A stretch of DNA of 64,000 bases from an uncultured Bacteroidales bacterium (GTDB taxonomy: Bacteria > Bacteroidota > Bacteroidia > Bacteroidales > UBA932). The notes beneath the pieces are model-generated. The model did not search any database. It was not told where the DNA came from and worked only from the letters and a program-made list of their open reading frames with translations. This document shows positions 43,118 through 52,066 of the stretch, in pieces. The position numbers were made by a program, and so were the translations under genes. Each line of letters starts with the position of its first letter. Within the stretch, counting starts at the first letter, position 1. The DNA lies in contig CALVAJ010000005.1 of NCBI GenBank assembly GCA_944325505.1, forward strand, positions 1 through 64,000. The letters run 5' to 3'.

Positions 43118-44722
43118 TCAAAAGGTGATTTCAGAAAAGACATTGACCATGACAGACTTGTCCGCAGACCACCAGTGGGTCACGGCGCCGTTCAGGGCAA
43201 AGCGGATATCGAACTGCGCATCGCCGGAGGCAGGAACCGCAGTATCGGTAATATTCGGATCAGGCATCCAGATACCCACCTTGTATGTACCTGATGATGC
43301 AGTCAGGGATGCCGTGCCTAAAACCGTATGTACATCGGCAGCCGTAGGGTCATCGGACCATGGCACCCAGGTCTTGGGGTCGGCATCGGTCTTTATTTTC
43401 TGCGCTATGGTTCCGTCGGAAGCTATCAGGACGATATAGACTTCCTTGGGATTGACCACCGTAGAGAAACCGGTGTTGGTCAGAGACAGATCATATGAAA
43501 GCTGTCCGCCTTCGGCACTCACGGCAGATTCGGATGAGAGATTCAGCCTGTATCCCAAATGGTCGCGGACAAAATCGAAGAAACTGCGCGAGACTTCCTT
43601 GCCCTCTTCATTCATGAAATAGCTCTCGTCGAAAAGTATTTCGTAAGAGGCCAGCATATCGGCAGTAACGGTCTGCGACTTCCAGTTCGTGATATTGAGT
43701 TCATAGTTCTGGCTCACATCCAGTGACGAATAACGGTGCTCTTTCAGCGTCTTGAGCACATCGGTCAAAGGGAGGAGGTCCGACAGGCCCCATGTCCCGC
43801 CCTCGTTCTGCGGAAGTTCGCCGCAAATATAGGCATTGTATTTCTCAGCTTCGTCCTTTACCTGTGTATAGTCCTCGCCGACATAGTCATTGCCGGAAGC
43901 CATGGCATGGGTGCCGGCAGTAAAATAATCGTTGTTGTACCCTATCCGGGCCGATACTGCCGCATCATCGCAGAAACCGAGGCGTTTCTTGTCGGCAGGA
44001 TACCTGATTTCCAGGGAATATTCCTCCGGGAACACATCGAGAAGGGCATCCATGACGCCTTTCCGCTCAGTATCGTCAACTCCGGCCCATTCTCCCCAGT
44101 CGCCGAAAAATCCGGACTGGAGTGCAGCTATCGTTCCTTTGTAGTCAGAAAAGATGCCTGCTTCGGAGAGCTGCGATATATGTCTTTTCACATGGTCCAA
44201 GGTAATATCATCCGCTATCGAATTCTCACGGTCGTACGAATAGGCAAACCTGAGCAATGTCTGCAGGCCGGAAGATTTGACGGCATTCAGAATTTCCTTT
44301 GTAAGGTCAATTGCCGTCTGATCCAGGTCTTCCGAAATCCACGGACTCAGATAGACATACTGCTGCACCAAAGTCAGACTGTCCCTGTCGAAATCCCCGT
44401 AGGACTCCATACGTGCGGCATATACCGTAGCAGGGTCGGTCTCGGTGAAAACGCCTTCATTTGTCTGTACATACGGATTGTACATTTTATATTGGCTTCC
44501 CGCCTTCTGGAGCAGGAAATTCGATTCCACGAAGAAGCCCCGGTCTGGGTTGCGCAGCGGCGCAATGTCTGTCCTTTCAAGATCTCCGGTTTCGCCGGGA
44601 TTGTACGAATAGTCCTTGTACTGCCCGGCTTCCACCGTCAAGGTTTCGGTGCAGCCGGAAAGGGCAGCCAACGACAGAAGCAGACAAATCGCTCCGAAGC
44701 ATATTCTGTTATGATTTTTCAT
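43118..44722 (-). CDS. DUF4874/DUF4832 lipoprotein, possible glycosidase (first paralogue)
   Basis: This 534-residue lipoprotein (LAALSGC, acylated Cys24) opens with IAPLRNPDRGFFVESNF, the DUF4874 signature, and continues into DUF4832 (FDFVRDHLGYRLNL, TGFSTVVNP). The front half looks like a TIM barrel. Two acidic residues stand at positions typical of retaining glycosidases: Glu211 in GDWGEWAG and Glu302 in YICGELPQNE. Both recur in the paralogue at 52067. Substrate and activity are unproven. The start is set at the ATG of MKNHNRIC; a TTG four codons upstream is possible. It lies between the SusE-like and GH89 genes. Confidence 0.82.
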   Translation of the reverse strand: MKNHNRICFGAICLLLSLAALSGCTETLTVEAGQYKDYSYNPGETGDLERTDIAPLRNPDRGFFVESNFLLQKAGSQYKMYNPYVQTNEGVFTETDPATVYAARMESYGDFDRDSLTLVQQYVYLSPWISEDLDQTAIDLTKEILNAVKSSGLQTLLRFAYSYDRENSIADDITLDHVKRHISQLSEAGIFSDYKGTIAALQSGFFGDWGEWAGVDDTERKGVMDALLDVFPEEYSLEIRYPADKKRLGFCDDAAVSARIGYNNDYFTAGTHAMASGNDYVGEDYTQVKDEAEKYNAYICGELPQNEGGTWGLSDLLPLTDVLKTLKEHRYSSLDVSQNYELNITNWKSQTVTADMLASYEILFDESYFMNEEGKEVSRSFFDFVRDHLGYRLNLSSESAVSAEGGQLSYDLSLTNTGFSTVVNPKEVYIVLIASDGTIAQKIKTDADPKTWVPWSDDPTAADVHTVLGTASLTASSGTYKVGIWMPDPNITDTAVPASGDAQFDIRFALNGAVTHWWSADKSVMVNVFSEITF

Positions 44723-44746
44723 AATTTTCCGCAAATTTAGTATAAA

Positions 44747-46123
44747 TTATTTACCAATATAGTAATATCTGGCAGGGGCGCCGGCACTGGTTTGAGGCCA
44801 GAATTGCGTACCGGCAGCAGACTGCACGAACACGCAGTTGCCGTCAGGCATTTCGTCTGCGAGCGAATAAATATGCTCAGAGTAATCGCTGGTAAGATCA
44901 GCTGGATTGCCGTTGCCCCACCATTGTCCGGCGGACACAAGATTCAGTCCCCAGGCTCCCCAGAATTCATCTGCTTTTTCCGCTACGGCATCTTGAGGTT
45001 TGTAATAATCCGGCGATTTCAGAACAATATAGCTGCCGGCCACTCCAGCCGCATCGTAAAGTTCCCTCCAGTCATCGTACGTAGGCAGTTTCCATCCTTC
45101 AGGACAGGCCTTGAGAGCGGCATCGAGAGTATAGTAATTGCCGTATGCCTTGCGTGCCGCAGCCTTTTCCTCCGGAGTAGAGCACCAGTCAGGATCGTTT
45201 TCGGCAAGCGTCTGATATTCCGTTCCGCGTGTGAGGGGAGTCCCGTCAGCGGCATAAGCGCTCCTGAAATTTTCCGCAAGCCAGTAGACAGTCTTTCCGT
45301 TGTACTCCAGTTTCGCCACACGGTACTGGTTTACCTCCCCGCCGTTTTCGCCGCGCACATCCGTAAATCTGAGCATGTCCTTGATATTGACCACTCCGGA
45401 AGCCCTCGAAACGTAGTCTCCCGAAGTATTGTTCTTCACGTTCCAGTAGAAAGTATTCTGGGAGAATCTGGTTATATCGAACTGCTCGATGACGGTCTGC
45501 ACCTGGTCGGCAGTCAGCGATACGGAAGCCGAAGATGTCGTAAGGCCGTCGATGGAGAATGCTCCGGTCATGTTTGCATCAGTGGAGAATTCGATGGAAT
45601 AGTCCGTACCTTCCTGACCTTCACCGTCCCAGGAGAATGTGGTTTCCGCTTCCGGCTCATCCACAAGAAGTTCCAGGACGCTCTGGTCGGCTGGAGTTCT
45701 CAGTTTGGATACGATTCGGGACACATTGATGGTATGTACGGACGAGGCCGCCGCTGCCATGTTGTCCGAAGATTTCACGGTCCAGTAAAGCATTCCGGAG
45801 GAGCCGGCGACTATTCCGAGCTGAGAAGCTATCGTATTGAGATCCATAGGAGTGACATCGTATGAGACACCCTTTCCGGCATCTATGGTCACGCTGGTTT
45901 TCAGATTTTTTGCAGCACTGAATATCAGGGTCGCGCCTGCTTCCTGGGCCTGATCCCAGGAAAATGTCACGATATCCAGATCCATGTCGTTCAAGTCCAC
46001 GGAAGCTCCGTCAGCCGGAGAAGTGACGTTTATTCCCGACATCGGGATCACAAGTTCGTATGTTTCCGTCTTGCACCCGGACATGAGCGCAAGGACGGGA
46101 AGTATCATCATAATTTTTTTCAT
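44747..46123 (-). CDS. SusE-like lipoprotein with a Fib_succ_major-like C-terminus
   Basis: This 458-residue lipoprotein (ALMSGC, acylated Cys17) has two tandem SusE Ig-like domains (residues ~25-135 and 138-245, each with a TFSWD strand) and a C-terminal ~210-residue domain. That domain contains VYWLAENFRSAY, CPEGWKLPTYDDWREL and WGAWGLNLVSAGQWWGNG. It matches the Fibrobacter succinogenes major paralogous domain, a lectin-like fold used for surface binding. It is expected to hold the PUL2 glycan at the cell surface. Position directly after susD fits. Confidence 0.85.
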   Translation of the reverse strand: MKKIMMILPVLALMSGCKTETYELVIPMSGINVTSPADGASVDLNDMDLDIVTFSWDQAQEAGATLIFSAAKNLKTSVTIDAGKGVSYDVTPMDLNTIASQLGIVAGSSGMLYWTVKSSDNMAAAASSVHTINVSRIVSKLRTPADQSVLELLVDEPEAETTFSWDGEGQEGTDYSIEFSTDANMTGAFSIDGLTTSSASVSLTADQVQTVIEQFDITRFSQNTFYWNVKNNTSGDYVSRASGVVNIKDMLRFTDVRGENGGEVNQYRVAKLEYNGKTVYWLAENFRSAYAADGTPLTRGTEYQTLAENDPDWCSTPEEKAAARKAYGNYYTLDAALKACPEGWKLPTYDDWRELYDAAGVAGSYIVLKSPDYYKPQDAVAEKADEFWGAWGLNLVSAGQWWGNGNPADLTSDYSEHIYSLADEMPDGNCVFVQSAAGTQFWPQTSAGAPARYYYIGK

Positions 46124-46162
46124 ATCTCCAAAAGAATTTTTGAAAAAATTTCAAACAGGTTC

Positions 46163-47692
46163 TTAGAATCCCGGATTCTGGGTAATGATGCCTTTGCCCT
46201 CGTTTATCACGGATGTAGGTATCGGGAATCTTTCATATTTATAACGTCCGTCCGTGAATGTCGCGATTTTGTCTATGGCATCCTGTGTCTGTCCGGCCCA
46301 CTGAGCTTTCGACTGTGCAGCTTCAATGAATTTTCCGTGACGGATAAGATCGGATCTGCGGATTCCTTCATAATAGAATTCATGCCCTCTTTCTTCCAGG
46401 AGCTTGTCCAGGAAGACAGTCACGGTAGACAGGTCGCTCAGCGTATAAGCCGTCAGTCCTCCATGTGTAGTCCGGACCTGATTCAGCAAATCTACAGCCT
46501 CCTGCGTCACTGCGTCCCCGTTGCGCACTATCGCTTCGGCAAGCAGGGTCAGCACATCGGCATATCGGTATATCGGCATGTCTATTTCGCATTCCGTTCC
46601 GACAGTCCCGCTGGACAGATCGTACTTCAAAGGAACTGCACCGTAGTACAATACGCCGCTTCCAGGCCCGAGAGGACGGTCATTGTCGTAATTATGAGTG
46701 ACTCCGCCTTCGGTGGTATATTCGGCGATGATTCTGTCGAGCCTCTTGTCACCTTCCTCGAATGTCCAGTATACGGGCCACGAAATCTTGAAACCGCCCC
46801 ATTTGGTGATGTCTCCCGCTGTAGGATAATCCGATGGAAGCACGTGAGCTATATACTGATGAGTAATGATTCCGGCTTTCGCTACCGATGAATAGATGAC
46901 CTCGCTGTTCCGCTCTCCCGACAGTGAAAAGAGGGAATTATAGTCCTGTACAAGTTCATAAGGATACATGGGATCATCGAACACAATCTCCCTGCCGACA
47001 GTTTCGGCATCATCCCAGCGTCCCGTCATCATGTACAGCTTCATCAGAAGAGTTTTGGCCAGACCTTTGGTAAAGCGCCCGTAATCGGCTTCTTCGTATG
47101 TATACGGGAGATCTTCCGCAGCCTGGATGAGATTCGTTTCGATAAACTCCTGCATGGCTTCCTCGCTAAGACGCGGAACGATGATCTGCGCGACAGGATT
47201 CTTCAAGGTCTCCAGATCCGGAATCGGAATCGGACCGTACATGTCGTACATGATATATGCAAGGAAACCCTTGCCGCATTTTATTTCAGCCATATAGCGG
47301 GCCATCAGGTCTTCCGGGATATCCACATCCTTGATTCTGTCCTCTGCAAGTATCATCGAGGACAGGTATTTCACCCAGTTCGTATATACGCATCTCCCCG
47401 GATCATCTATATGCCAGTCATTGGCTTCGTACGTATTGTACACCGTAGTCCATCCCCAGGAATTCTCCGCATAGTCGGTCACCATCTCGGAAGTCGTCTG
47501 ATACCCCGCGGCAGGATTGAATATGCTCCAGGGCTGGAATACATAATATACGCTCGCATTGACCAATGCCTCGACATCGGATGCGCTCTGAGGGAATATG
47601 TCCGGATTTATCTCATTGTAAGTCACCTGCTCCAGTTCACATGAAGTCATCAGCAGCAGGACGGACGCGATCGAATATATTGTTTTTTTCAT
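46163..47692 (-). CDS. SusD-like glycan-binding lipoprotein of the second PUL
   Basis: This 509-residue lipoprotein (LLLMTSC, acylated Cys18) pairs with the SusC encoded 14 bases upstream. The RagB/SusD core is visible: DVEALVNASVYYVFQP near the start, MAEIKCGKGFLAYIMYDMYGPIPI, and the C-terminal EERGHEFYYEGIRRSDLIRHGKF. It forms the lid over the transporter and binds the released glycan. The gene is cotranscribed with its neighbours on the minus strand. Confidence 0.94.
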   Translation of the reverse strand: MKKTIYSIASVLLLMTSCELEQVTYNEINPDIFPQSASDVEALVNASVYYVFQPWSIFNPAAGYQTTSEMVTDYAENSWGWTTVYNTYEANDWHIDDPGRCVYTNWVKYLSSMILAEDRIKDVDIPEDLMARYMAEIKCGKGFLAYIMYDMYGPIPIPDLETLKNPVAQIIVPRLSEEAMQEFIETNLIQAAEDLPYTYEEADYGRFTKGLAKTLLMKLYMMTGRWDDAETVGREIVFDDPMYPYELVQDYNSLFSLSGERNSEVIYSSVAKAGIITHQYIAHVLPSDYPTAGDITKWGGFKISWPVYWTFEEGDKRLDRIIAEYTTEGGVTHNYDNDRPLGPGSGVLYYGAVPLKYDLSSGTVGTECEIDMPIYRYADVLTLLAEAIVRNGDAVTQEAVDLLNQVRTTHGGLTAYTLSDLSTVTVFLDKLLEERGHEFYYEGIRRSDLIRHGKFIEAAQSKAQWAGQTQDAIDKIATFTDGRYKYERFPIPTSVINEGKGIITQNPGF

Positions 47693-47706
47693 CTTACTAC
47701 CATTGT

Positions 47707-50700
47707 TTAGAATGTAACTGAGAGGCCTAAATTGAATGACGAAACATTTGGATACGGATAGCTTCCATTGTCTGTTTCAGGGTCGAGACCCGTCCAGTTT
47801 GTAATTACGAACGGGTTAGTCACGTCGACATATACCCGGAAATTCTGGCAGATGGATTTTTTTATCGGTATCCTGTATCCGAGCGTGATATTGCCGCAAC
47901 GTATGAAATAGATGGATTTTACATACCAGTCTCCCCAGCCGTCGCCGCCTCTGACATAGCCCGGCTCCCGTGAATCCGGATTCATGCTGCTGAATGCCTT
48001 GTAAGCATAGGTAGACACGTTGGCGCCATTGTCCATCCTGGTCCAGTTCTCATAATAGCTCGCATCTCTCTTTCTCCCGGCTTCGCCATAGAAATAGATG
48101 CTGAAATCGAAATTTTTCCATCTGATACTGTTGTTCAGACCGTATATGACTTTCGGGTCACCGTTGTCGACATACACCATGTCGTACTGGTTGAGAAGTC
48201 CGTCACCGTTCTGATCCTTGAGTTTCATCATGCCCGGCACCAGATCAGGCTGATGCGCCGGGGCCTTTTCTCCCGGCAGAAGTATACCCTCGGCTTCGTA
48301 AGACCACCATGCACGGATAGGGTCGTTCTCTTTCTGGTACGGCTGGGAAACCCAGTTCGGGCCTCTGTCGAGCCAACGGTCTTCATAGTGGGACAGCGTG
48401 AGGGTAGTGTTCCACTCGAAATCGCTTTTCCTCATGTTCACCGTATTGAGAGTAAATTCGAAACCCTGGCTCTGCGTCGCTCCCTGATTGGCGGCAATCG
48501 TCTGCACTTCATTGTACGACAGCAGCGGTTTGTCGGTCACGAGAAGGTCGGTAATCCTGCGGTTGAAATACTCTGCCGTAAAAGCTATCCTGCTGTCAAG
48601 GAATGCCATGTCCAGACCGATATTAAGTTCGGTGGTGGTTTCCCATGTCAGATCAGGGTTTCCAAGGCCTGCCGCATATACTCCGGTAGCATTCACTCCT
48701 CCCAGGATGGTTTCATTGCCAACGGCATAATAATCATTGATTCTGTAGCCGACATTCGAATTTCCGGTCTGACCGTACGATGCACGGAGTTTCATCTGCG
48801 AAAGCCAGTTCTCGGTACCGTCCATGAAGCCTTCCTCGTTTATAAGCCACCCCAAAGCTACTGACGGGAAGAATCCCCAGCGGTTTTCAGGAGTAAAGTT
48901 CGATGCCGCGTCAGCACGCAATGTAGCCTCTACAAGATATTTGTTCGCATAAGAGTAATTGACTCTGAAAAATGTGGATGCAATGCTGCTTATGGAAGCC
49001 CAGGAGCCTACGGAAGGTTTGGCGTATGAGCCGTAGCCGAGGTTGTTGTATCCGAAGGCATCCGTGATGAAGTCCTTGTTTCCTGCAGACACTCCTGCAG
49101 TCTCGAATCTCTGGAACGAATAGCCGCCCAATGCCTTGAGATAATGGTCTCCGAAATGTCTTTCGTACTGGGCCGTCAGCTCCATCAGATAGGTAGTCTG
49201 TTCTTCCTGGGAAATGTTGGCTTCGCCATTGTTGTAGGAGCCCTGCAGGGTCGTGCTCGGCAGATATGAAGACCGCTTCTGGAAACTCTTGTCGGCTCCG
49301 AGAAGGAATTTTATCTGAAGACCGTCCACCGGCCTGGCCACTGCGAATGCCGAAGCCATGATTCTGTCCAGCACCGTTTTGTCCTGTATTTCAAGCAGAG
49401 AGACCGGATTAGGTACGGTAGAACGCATCGGGTCTATATAATAATCCCCGTTCTCGTCATATATCGGATTGGCCGGATTCGCCTGGATGGCGGAGGTAAG
49501 CACTCCGGAGTATTCATTGACATCGTCACCCAAAGGAACGTTGTCATAAGAGTTCCTCGTGTAGCTCGCATTCAGGCCGGCGGATATGTATTTGTTGAAG
49601 TCCTGGTCGAGGTTCAACCTTGCGGAAAACCGGTTGAATCCGTTGTTCCTGACGATACCCTCCTGGTTCATATAGTTGACCGATGCCAGGTAACGGGTCT
49701 TGTCGGTACCTCCGTTCACGGAAATATTGTGCTGGTGCATATAGCCTGTACGCATCACTTCATCCAGCCAGTCCGTACCCTCGGCATTCAAAATCTCGTC
49801 ATTGGTGTATGTCGGCACGAACTCCGGAATAACGCCGTCCGCAGGCTTGGCCACATAGCCTTCATATATACCCAATCCGTAAGATTTAAGATATTCTTCG
49901 TATGCCTGTCTGTTACGCATATCCATGAACGTTCTGGTATCAAGCACCTTGTAATTCGTTCTCGGCACCTGTACCGAGCCTGCTCCCGAATAAGTCACTC
50001 TCGGTTTGTGGTCTTTTCCCCTTTTGGTGGTGATAAGGATAACTCCGTGTCCGGCTCTCGCGCCATAAATGGCTGTAGAAGCGGCGTCTTTCAGCACGGT
50101 TATGGATTCGATATCATCAGGGTTGATGGAAGCAAGGACATTGTCAGTACTCCCTTCCGTGTAGATGTTTCCCGAAGAAAGGGAGTTCGTGGATGTCACA
50201 GGAAAACCGTCTATCACGAACAGAGGATCATTTCCGGCGCCCGTCGAAGCAGCGCCTCGGATATTGAACGTAGAGCCTCCTCCCGGCTTTGCGGAGACCT
50301 GGGTAACGCGCAGACCGGCAGCCTTACCTGCAAGGGCATGCGCCATAGTGGAAACGGTGGATGACTCTATATCGTCCATCTCCATCACCGATACCGCTCC
50401 GGTCAGGGTCTTTTTGGTCTGTGTGCCGTATCCGACCACCACGATTTCATCCAGCATCTGGGTGTCTTCCTGCATTATGACATCCATCCTGTCCCTTGCT
50501 CCTACAGTCACCTCGACTGGACGGAATCCGAGGTAGGAAATCTCAAGAATGTCCCCTGGTTTCACTGAAATACTGTATTTTCCGTCTATATCAGTGATGG
50601 CTCCGACTCCAGGTACGCCTTTGACGACAATATTCGCACCTATGACAGGTACTCCGGCCTTGTCCGCCACTACTCCCGTGACAGTCTTCTTTTCATTGCC

Positions 50701-51060
50701 GGAGGCAGAGACAGCCTTACGGTTTATGATAATCTGTCTGCCGCTGATACTGTACTCGAGATCCGTGCCGGCAAGCACGTCATCGAGCACGGAAGGAATA
50801 TCGTCCTTTTTCAGTTCGACATCGACTTTCCGGTCCAGATCCACATCGGTACGATAGATGATTATGTACCGGCTGTTGTCTTCTATCCATCCGATCACTT
50901 CACGGACCGAAAGAAGCTCCTGCCTGACCTGGACTGCTTCCGTAGTCGTCCTACCTCCCCCCGAAGCGGCAGGGGCGGAGACTGCCATGATCAGTCCCAA
51001 GGTTACTCCGAGGGCAAGCCTGCGGACAGGCCTTACCCTGAAAGGATAATGCTTTTCCAT
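47707..51060 (-). CDS. SusC-like TonB-dependent transducer with STN domain
   Basis: This 1117-residue outer-membrane importer begins with a signal peptide (to about residue 35) and an STN signalling domain (~45-115, SRYIIIYRTDVDLDRKVDVELK, IIINRK). A carboxypeptidase-like domain follows (VTGVVADKAGVPVIGANIVVKG), then the plug (VVGYGTQTKKTLTGAVS) and a beta barrel ending in LGLSVTF. The STN domain passes substrate information to the FecR-like anti-sigma factor encoded just upstream, releasing the ECF sigma factor. The galactan SusC in this window lacks that domain. Transport of GlcNAc-containing glycan is inferred from GH89. Confidence 0.95.
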   Translation of the reverse strand: MEKHYPFRVRPVRRLALGVTLGLIMAVSAPAASGGGRTTTEAVQVRQELLSVREVIGWIEDNSRYIIIYRTDVDLDRKVDVELKKDDIPSVLDDVLAGTDLEYSISGRQIIINRKAVSASGNEKKTVTGVVADKAGVPVIGANIVVKGVPGVGAITDIDGKYSISVKPGDILEISYLGFRPVEVTVGARDRMDVIMQEDTQMLDEIVVVGYGTQTKKTLTGAVSVMEMDDIESSTVSTMAHALAGKAAGLRVTQVSAKPGGGSTFNIRGAASTGAGNDPLFVIDGFPVTSTNSLSSGNIYTEGSTDNVLASINPDDIESITVLKDAASTAIYGARAGHGVILITTKRGKDHKPRVTYSGAGSVQVPRTNYKVLDTRTFMDMRNRQAYEEYLKSYGLGIYEGYVAKPADGVIPEFVPTYTNDEILNAEGTDWLDEVMRTGYMHQHNISVNGGTDKTRYLASVNYMNQEGIVRNNGFNRFSARLNLDQDFNKYISAGLNASYTRNSYDNVPLGDDVNEYSGVLTSAIQANPANPIYDENGDYYIDPMRSTVPNPVSLLEIQDKTVLDRIMASAFAVARPVDGLQIKFLLGADKSFQKRSSYLPSTTLQGSYNNGEANISQEEQTTYLMELTAQYERHFGDHYLKALGGYSFQRFETAGVSAGNKDFITDAFGYNNLGYGSYAKPSVGSWASISSIASTFFRVNYSYANKYLVEATLRADAASNFTPENRWGFFPSVALGWLINEEGFMDGTENWLSQMKLRASYGQTGNSNVGYRINDYYAVGNETILGGVNATGVYAAGLGNPDLTWETTTELNIGLDMAFLDSRIAFTAEYFNRRITDLLVTDKPLLSYNEVQTIAANQGATQSQGFEFTLNTVNMRKSDFEWNTTLTLSHYEDRWLDRGPNWVSQPYQKENDPIRAWWSYEAEGILLPGEKAPAHQPDLVPGMMKLKDQNGDGLLNQYDMVYVDNGDPKVIYGLNNSIRWKNFDFSIYFYGEAGRKRDASYYENWTRMDNGANVSTYAYKAFSSMNPDSREPGYVRGGDGWGDWYVKSIYFIRCGNITLGYRIPIKKSICQNFRVYVDVTNPFVITNWTGLDPETDNGSYPYPNVSSFNLGLSVTF

Positions 51061-51092
51061 TTTTTATTAGATTTTAGTGTGTTGAGTAATAT

Positions 51093-51995
51093 CTATTTTC
51101 GAGATAAGATCACGTATCTGTCACCCTTGTATTTTTCGTATTCGAGAGGGAGGAGGATACATAAATTGTCCAGAACGTAAGACAGGTCCTCCTGCAAGTC
51201 GAGTTTGCCGTTTATCATCATGTCTGAAACTTCCTCGCCAAATGCGATGTCGGCTCCATAATATCGCTCAAGTTTATGAAAAATCACTGACATCGGCTGA
51301 CCGTCGGTAATGAGTATCCTGTCTTTCCAGCTTGTGTATTCCATGGTCTCGACATTGCTGACTGCCATTTTGCCTCCGGCAATCTCCATTTTCTGTCCCG
51401 GTTCCATGAACATGGTCCTGCCTGCAGAAGAAACGGACACGCTGCCTTCGACAAGCACGACCGAAGAGACTCCGTCCTCAGGATAAGCCGACACGTTGAA
51501 CGAGGTGCCGTAAACGCGGACATCGAAATCGTCCGCCTTGACATAGAAAGGTCTTTCGGCATCTTTCACGACTTCCATATATACCTCACCCCGCATCCGG
51601 ATCTCTCTTTTTTCAGCATCGTATACTGAGGGTATCTCCACTTCCGAGCCTGAATTCACGTACAGCCGGGTCCCGTCCGGAAGCGTCATGTCCACATGTT
51701 CTCCCTCCGGCACGGTCAGTTTCGTCCAGGATGCCGCTGCCATTATTTCTTCCCTCTGCTCTCTGCCGGTATTCACAAGATTTACCGTAAAGAACACGCC
51801 GAGCACCACTGCGGCCGCTGCGGCAGCCATTGCGCACCACCTGTAAAACGAGATGTCCCTGCGGTCTCTCTTCCCTACTTCATTCATGACACCGGCAAAC
51901 GAACCGTCCACCTGCGAAGCGAGTTGCCTGTCCTGGGCGGATATACGCTGAACCATGAGTTTCAGTACATCCAAAAGTGTTTCCCTGTCTTTCAT
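51093..51995 (-). CDS. FecR-like anti-sigma factor
   Basis: This 300-residue protein has a short cytoplasmic front, one membrane span (~50-72, CAMAAAAAAVVLGVFFTVNLV), and a periplasmic FecR domain (WTKLTVPEGEHVDMTLPDGTRLYVNSGSEV, GEVYMEVVKDAERPFYVKA). A DUF4974-like end binds the STN domain of the transporter. It holds the ECF sigma factor inactive until SusC signals. The start at 51995 (MKDRETLLD) is chosen; the frame runs on 25 codons to just past the stop of the DUF4832 gene. The cytoplasmic part is shorter than usual (about 85 residues), so a more upstream TTG start is possible. Confidence 0.9.
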   Translation of the reverse strand: MKDRETLLDVLKLMVQRISAQDRQLASQVDGSFAGVMNEVGKRDRRDISFYRWCAMAAAAAAVVLGVFFTVNLVNTGREQREEIMAAASWTKLTVPEGEHVDMTLPDGTRLYVNSGSEVEIPSVYDAEKREIRMRGEVYMEVVKDAERPFYVKADDFDVRVYGTSFNVSAYPEDGVSSVVLVEGSVSVSSAGRTMFMEPGQKMEIAGGKMAVSNVETMEYTSWKDRILITDGQPMSVIFHKLERYYGADIAFGEEVSDMMINGKLDLQEDLSYVLDNLCILLPLEYEKYKGDRYVILSRK

Positions 51996-52066
51996 CGGTA
52001 TTTCTACTTTATCTTTTTTTCTTTTCCTTACGTTGCCATTCCGGGCGCAGCCGGCAAATCCGCCCG

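Noticed and set aside
43736..45865. Two long plus-strand frames (43736-44740 and 44792-45865) opposite PUL2 genes
   Set aside because: They lie wholly opposite the DUF4832 and SusE-like genes, whose signal peptides and domains are clear.
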